Positions 60,208 to 63,891 of a stretch of 63,891 bases of DNA are shown piece after piece. The stretch covers positions 1-63,891 of the forward strand of contig DATHGT010000102.1 in assembly GCA_035317605.1 (NCBI GenBank), written 5' to 3'. The notes under the pieces are model-generated. The model searched no databases. It was not told where the DNA came from and was given only the letters and a program-made list of their open reading frames with translations. The stretch comes from DATHGT01 sp035317605 (lineage in GTDB: Bacteria > Methylomirabilota > Methylomirabilia > Rokubacteriales > CSP1-6). Each line of letters opens with the position of its first letter. Within the stretch, counting starts at the first letter, position 1. The position numbers and the translations under genes were made by a program.

Positions 60208-60956
60208 CGCGCGGCGCCGAGATAGGTGCGCTGGACCGATTCGTTGGCGCGGATCTGCTCGGGCGTGCCGTCGGCCAGGACCTGGCCCTGGTGCAGCACG
60301 GTGATCCGGTCGGAGATGCGCATCACCAGCTTCATCTTGTGCTCGACCAGCACGATCGTCCGCCCGGCCGCCAGCTCGCGGATCAGCACGATGGTCTCGT
60401 CGGTTTCCTCGGGGCTCATCCCCGCGGTCGGCTCGTCGAGCAGCAACAGCACGGGGTCGGAGGCGAGAGCGATGGCCAGCTCCAGGTGTCGCTTCTCGCC
60501 GTGCGAGAGGTGGGCGGCCAGCAGCTCGGCCCTGCCCTCGAGTCCCATCGTGCGCAGGAGCGAGAGCGCCTTGTCGCGGACGTCCACCAGGCGGTCGGCC
60601 CGCGACCAGAAGTGGAACGACCGGGCGTATCCCTGCACCGCGACCCGGACGTTCTCCAGCACCGACAGATGCGGAAAGACGTTGGTGATCTGGTAGGACT
60701 TGCCGATCCCCAGCCGCGCCACCGCGTGCTGGGGCATGCCCGTCACCTCGCGATCCCGGAACCAGATGCGGCCCGACGTGGGTACGACTTCCCCCGAGAT
60801 CAGCCGGAAGAACGTCGTCTTGCCCGCGCCGTTGGGACCGATGATCGAGCGCAGCTCGCCCTGGCGCACGGCCATGTCGACCCGGTCGACGGCGAGCAGA
60901 CTGCCGTAGGCGCGCGTGAGCTTTTCGGTCCGCAGGAGGACGCCGTCGTCGGCCAT
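60204..60956 (-). CDS. livG: Branched-chain amino acid ABC ATPase (LivG type)
   Basis: 250 residues. Walker A GPNGAGKTT, FRLISGEVVPTSGRIWF, ARLGIGKSYQITNVFP (LivG signature), ABC motif LSHGEKRHLELAIAL, Walker B LLLLDEPTAGMSP. Probably energises the LivH/LivM pair at 48 kb. The ATG lies only about 3 nt from the predicted +1, so translation may be close to leaderless. Confidence 0.95.
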   Translation of the reverse strand: MADDGVLLRTEKLTRAYGSLLAVDRVDMAVRQGELRSIIGPNGAGKTTFFRLISGEVVPTSGRIWFRDREVTGMPQHAVARLGIGKSYQITNVFPHLSVLENVRVAVQGYARSFHFWSRADRLVDVRDKALSLLRTMGLEGRAELLAAHLSHGEKRHLELAIALASDPVLLLLDEPTAGMSPEETDETIVLIRELAAGRTIVLVEHKMKLVMRISDRITVLHQGQVLADGTPEQIRANESVQRTYLGAAR

Positions 60957-60965
60957 GAGCGCGTC

Positions 60966-60996
60966 ACTATACCCGGCCCGCGCGCGGGTTTGTCAA
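60966..60996 (-). promoter_or_regulatory. Promoter of livGF with 19-bp spacer
   Basis: On the minus strand TTGACA (60996-60991), 19-bp spacer containing CCCGCGCGCGGG, TATAGT (60971-60966). Consensus boxes with an over-long spacer containing a palindrome resemble MerR-type promoters, but the palindrome is simple CG sequence. Confidence 0.45.
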
Positions 60997-61015
60997 GGAA
61001 GGGCGCGCCGAAACG

Positions 61016-61621
61016 TCAGCGCGTTTGCGTGGTGAGCTCTGCGCCCGGCACCGCCGCGAACGTGGACCTGGCGTAGAACTGCGTTCCCCTCGCGGAGGGC
61101 TTGTACGGCTCCGGCGTGTCCGCGACGGCCGGTTCCGGCAGCGCCGCGAGCATGAGAGGCTCGTTCTCCGGCTCGTCGGCGAAGAGGTCGGGCTCCGACG
61201 CTATCGCCCGCGGCGTGACGGTGGCGACCGTCGTTTGCGGGACGCGTGACGGCGGCGTCAGCCGCACGCGGCGTGGTGCCGCTGGCCCCGGGACCCGTGG
61301 ACTCGGCTGCCTCTCGACGAGGGTCGGCACGAAAACGGTCTCGGGCGGTGGCGTCGTCGTCGCCGGCATCCGGCCAAGGTCGGGTGAACGAACGGCGAGG
61401 ATGAGGATCATGGCGATGGCCCCGCTCACGACCACGCGCAGGAACGGCAGCGAGGGCTCGCTCGGCATCGCCGGCAGATTATGCTGGCGTCGAAAGCGTA
61501 TCGCGCAGCCGCGGCACATTCCGTCGGTGAACGAGACGCCGAGCCCGCGCCATGATGCGACCCCGAACGTCATCGGGTACCCATGGTACGCGTGGTGCCA
61601 GGCGCATCGGCGAATGATCAT
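61016..61621 (-). CDS. Membrane-anchored protein with N-terminal Cys/His motif and Pro-rich tail (unknown)
   Basis: 201 residues from ATG 61621 (MIIRRCAWHHAYHGYP); the frame extends to 61657. N-terminal part has CAWHH, GVSFTDGMCRGCA: a possible zinc-ribbon as in small proteins with C-x2-H ... C-x2-C. Then one membrane helix (FLRVVVSGAIAMILILAV), and a Pro/Ala-rich C-terminal tail ending in a conserved-looking EPYKPSARGTQFYARSTF. Function unknown. Confidence 0.6.
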   Translation of the reverse strand: MIIRRCAWHHAYHGYPMTFGVASWRGLGVSFTDGMCRGCAIRFRRQHNLPAMPSEPSLPFLRVVVSGAIAMILILAVRSPDLGRMPATTTPPPETVFVPTLVERQPSPRVPGPAAPRRVRLTPPSRVPQTTVATVTPRAIASEPDLFADEPENEPLMLAALPEPAVADTPEPYKPSARGTQFYARSTFAAVPGAELTTQTR

Positions 61622-61746
61622 GGCGATGTCCGATGCGCAAGACATGTGCCGCTGCACGACGGCGAAATTCGCTGACTTTCGACGGTGTGCGATGCCATCG
61701 CGTCGTTCTGTGACTCGATCACGTCATTCGATTGACAACACGTGTT

Positions 61747-62703
61747 CTAGCGCCGACGACTTTCTCCATTTCGCGCGCGAGCTTTTACCACGCGCGGCGA
61801 CGTCTCGAGCAACGCGCGCAGCGAGCCGCCCGCGTTCGCGAGCGCGCGCGCGGCGTCGCGCGGCGTCGCGCCGGTTCTCGCGGTGACGACGGCGATGCGC
61901 ACGCGGCCTCGCGCGCGCGCGAGCGCGCGCGCCGCGCGCGGACGCGAGACGCCGCCGAGCTCCTCGACGAGACGGAGCGCGCGGTCTCTCAGTTTCCGAG
62001 AGCGCGCCTGGACGTCGATCATGCGGTTGCCGTACACGCGTCCGAGCCGCGCCATGCTCGCGGTCGTCAGCGTGTTGAGCACGAGCTTGGTCGCGGTGCC
62101 CGCCTTCAGCCGCGTGGAGCCGGCGAGCACCTCGGGCCCCGGGCGCGGATCGATCACCACCCGCGCGCCGGCCGCGGAGGCGGCGTTGCAGGCCACGAGC
62201 GCGGTGATGGCGCCGCGTCGACGCGCCTCGTGCAACGCCGCGCGGACGAACGGCGTCACCCCGCTGGCCGACACGCCGATCACCACGTCGCCCGACCTCA
62301 CCCGGCGACGGATCTCGCGCGCCGCCGCCGCTCTGTCGTCCTCGGCACCCTCGCGAGAGCGAAAGACCGACGCTCGGCCGCCCGCCATGATCGCCTGGAC
62401 GAGTCGCGGCGGCGTGCCGAACGTCGGCGGACATTCGGCCGCTTCCAGCACGCCGAGCCGGCCGCTGGTGCCGGCCCCCACGAAGAAGAGCCGGCCCCCG
62501 CGCGACAGCGACGCCACGATCAGCTCGACGGCGGCGGCGATCCGGGCGGCGACCCGGCCGACTGCCCGCACGGCGCGGGCGTCCTCCCGGTTCATCAATT
62601 GCGCGATGTGGCGGGCGCTCAGGCGGTCGAGGTCGAGGCTGGCGGGATTCGCGCGCTCCGTGGCCAGTCGCGCGTAGCGCGTCCTGCGCGTCCCGCCGGG
62701 CAT
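61747..62703 (-). CDS. murQ: N-acetylmuramic acid 6-phosphate etherase (MurQ)
   Basis: 318 residues from ATG 62703. It removes the lactyl ether from MurNAc-6-P to give GlcNAc-6-P in peptidoglycan recycling. SIS-domain motifs: RLFFVGAGTSGRLGVLEAAE, ECPPTFGTPP, GVSASGVTPFVRAAL, KAGTATKLVLNTLTTASMAR, GRVYGNRMIDV; C-terminal helical UBA-like part (RDAARALANAGGSLRALLE). Followed upstream by a small exported protein and divergent nagZ, the enzyme that generates its substrate pathway. Confidence 0.94.
   Translation of the reverse strand: MPGGTRRTRYARLATERANPASLDLDRLSARHIAQLMNREDARAVRAVGRVAARIAAAVELIVASLSRGGRLFFVGAGTSGRLGVLEAAECPPTFGTPPRLVQAIMAGGRASVFRSREGAEDDRAAAAREIRRRVRSGDVVIGVSASGVTPFVRAALHEARRRGAITALVACNAASAAGARVVIDPRPGPEVLAGSTRLKAGTATKLVLNTLTTASMARLGRVYGNRMIDVQARSRKLRDRALRLVEELGGVSRPRAARALARARGRVRIAVVTARTGATPRDAARALANAGGSLRALLETSPRVVKARARNGESRRR
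61908..61946. repeat. Alternating CG tract inside murQ
   Basis: About 39 nt made almost entirely of CG dinucleotides, starting with a 16-bp palindrome (CTC, then alternating GC, then GAG). It encodes RARALARARGRVR-type sequence. Alternating CG of this length can adopt Z-form DNA. Confidence 0.6.
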
Positions 62704-62719
62704 GGGCGCCCCCTCCGCG

Positions 62720-63058
62720 CTAGTTCGTGAAGAGGCGCTGGAAGAAGTTCCTGACGCTGTGGCCGAAGGCGACGGCGCCGTCGCGCGCGTTCGTCCAGGC
62801 GCTCTTGGCCTGCGGCTCGGCGGCCTGGCCCGACTCCCTGAACTTCTCGCCCGTGAACTTGGCGCCTTCGACCACCGTGTTGCCGATGCCCTTGGCCGTC
62901 TCCTCCACGCCCTCGCCGATCTTGCCCTGACCGATCTTCTTGGCACCGGTTTCCACCTGGCGGGTCGCGGCGTTGACTTTCGTGTCATCGACAGCCCCCG
63001 CCGGGAGCGGGGACCACGCGAGAATTCCGACGATGACGACCAGGGCGAGCGCTTTCAT
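62720..63058 (-). CDS. Small exported helical protein (unknown function)
   Basis: 112 residues from ATG 63058 (TTGGAGGC upstream). Signal peptide MKALALVVIVGILAWSPLPAGA, then Lys/Gly/Glu-rich amphipathic helix repeats (VETGAKKIGQGKIGEGVEET, AKGIGNTVVEGAKF), like LEA-type or YtxH-like stress proteins. It ends 16 nt before murQ start and is probably co-transcribed. Confidence 0.75.
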   Translation of the reverse strand: MKALALVVIVGILAWSPLPAGAVDDTKVNAATRQVETGAKKIGQGKIGEGVEETAKGIGNTVVEGAKFTGEKFRESGQAAEPQAKSAWTNARDGAVAFGHSVRNFFQRLFTN

Positions 63059-63184
63059 CGAAGGGCCTCCAATGTCGAGCTCGTATACCGTCATCGTACA
63101 TCCTCGGCCCCGCGAGACCGCGATGTCGATGGAACGACATTTCGCGGCCACGGACGGATGGCGCGCTACACTTTCGGACGAGCG

Positions 63185-63891
63185 ATGACCCGAGCTGATC
63201 TTCGCGACCTCGTCGGCGAGCGGCTGATGATCGGCCTGCCGGGCCCACGGCTCCGCGACGCCGACGTCGACCTCTTCCGCGAGACGCGGGCCGCGGGTCT
63301 GATTCTCTACCGCCGGAACTTCGAGAGCCCCGAGCAGCTCCGCACGCTGCTGAGGGGACTCGAGAGCGCGCTGGGACGGCGCCTGCTCGTGGCCACCGAT
63401 CACGAGGGCGGACGGATCGTCATGCTCGGCGGGGGCACGACGATCTTTCCCGACAACCTCGCGGTCGGCACCGCGGGCGAGGAAGCGTTCGCGGCTCGGC
63501 AGGGACTCTTCGAGGCCCGCGAGCTACGCCGCCTCGGGGTCGATCTCAACCTGGGTCCCGTGCTCGACGTGCTGACGGAGGCGTACAGCCCCAACATCGG
63601 GATCCGCTCGTACGGCAAGGACCCGGCCCTCGTCGCGCGCTACGCGGTGGCCCGCATCCGTGGCATGCAGCGCGGCGGGCTCGCCGCCTGCCCCAAGCAC
63701 TTCCCCGGCAAGGGTCATTCGCCGCTCGATGCCCATCTGCGTCTGCCGCGCATCGACTCCAGCTGGGAGGAGATGGAGGCCATCCATCTGCCGCCGTTCC
63801 GCGAAGCGATCGCCGCCGGAGTGGACTGCGTGATGACGTCGCACCCGGTCTATCCCAAGCTCGATCCCGCCGGCGTGCCCGCGACGTTCTC
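63185..63891 (+). CDS. nagZ: Beta-N-acetylhexosaminidase NagZ (GH3), 5' part; runs off the window
   Basis: First 235 residues from ATG 63185; the frame is open to the window end. GH3 NagZ motifs: GLILYRRNFESPEQL, LVATDHEGGRIV, LGVDLNLGPVLDV, and the substrate-binding KHFPGKGHSPLDAH loop (KHFPGHG in most NagZ). It releases GlcNAc from anhydro-muropeptides in the cytoplasm (no signal peptide). Divergent from the small exported protein and murQ, completing a wall-recycling pair. Confidence 0.93.
   Translation, partial: MTRADLRDLVGERLMIGLPGPRLRDADVDLFRETRAAGLILYRRNFESPEQLRTLLRGLESALGRRLLVATDHEGGRIVMLGGGTTIFPDNLAVGTAGEEAFAARQGLFEARELRRLGVDLNLGPVLDVLTEAYSPNIGIRSYGKDPALVARYAVARIRGMQRGGLAACPKHFPGKGHSPLDAHLRLPRIDSSWEEMEAIHLPPFREAIAAGVDCVMTSHPVYPKLDPAGVPATF

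Overview
The window is about 63.9 kb of very GC-rich bacterial chromosome, apart from one AT-richer insert at 32.6-36.2 kb. The mix of genes resembles what I know of soil-dwelling Candidatus Rokubacteria (Methylomirabilota): MlaC/HpnM with a hopanoid-type RND exporter, a KaiC-like ATPase without KaiA/B, a giant cyclic beta-1,2-glucan synthase, and many branched-chain amino acid, dipeptide and TAXI binding proteins with catabolic enzymes. This assignment is an inference; no rRNA or complete tRNA is present to anchor it.

Region A (1-23 kb) is a signalling and cell-envelope block. It holds a FixJ-type two-component pair, three stand-alone receivers, a Crp/Fnr regulator, a hybrid histidine kinase, a KaiC-like ATPase, two collagen-like/OmpA lipoproteins with MlaC and an RND transporter, superoxide dismutase, YihY, an aldehyde dehydrogenase, an AI-2E permease, an acyltransferase, a class A penicillin-binding protein, a DksA/TraR protein and a nucleotidyltransferase. 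The most interesting signal is here. Nine of these units share one promoter design: a 7-4-7 palindrome (ATTGGAC-N4-GTCCAAT) whose right half is nearly invariant, followed after a fixed 22 bp (23 bp in one case) by a TAnnnT -10 box. This puts the palindrome centre near -43.5, overlapping the -35 region, as expected for an activator-dependent promoter. By eye I found none in the remaining 40 kb. It looks like one locally concentrated envelope/stress regulon; its regulator is unknown, but a FixJ-type regulator and a Crp/Fnr protein lie inside the block. Two members appear to have their ATG exactly at the predicted +1 (leaderless).

Region B (23-32 kb) is dominated by one 2,833-residue cyclic glucan synthase. 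It is followed by a toxin-antitoxin locus whose MazF-like toxin has lost its 5' end while the antitoxin and its palindromic operator remain.

Region C (32.6-36.2 kb) is a small putative integrated element. It is bounded by 34-nt imperfect direct repeats derived from a tRNA 3' end, and carries a complete tyrosine recombinase, a secreted matrixin-like metalloprotease translationally coupled to an unknown secreted protein behind a consensus sigma-70 promoter, and two more small unknown proteins.

Region D (36-64 kb) is transport, catabolism and wall recycling. It contains a complete dipeptide ABC operon with a second, divergent binding protein; an orphan CoxL-type molybdenum hydroxylase coupled to an HpaI-type aldolase; a branched-chain amino acid ABC system scattered over three places (SBP-LivH-LivM plus a TAXI protein without signal peptide; a second SBP; LivG-LivF); a bactofilin; PLP, beta-lactamase-fold and acyl-CoA dehydrogenase enzymes; a Tat-exported GH5-like glycosidase; and MurQ divergent from NagZ. 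Two gene relics (an OppD fragment and a multiply broken cyclase) show decay in this part.
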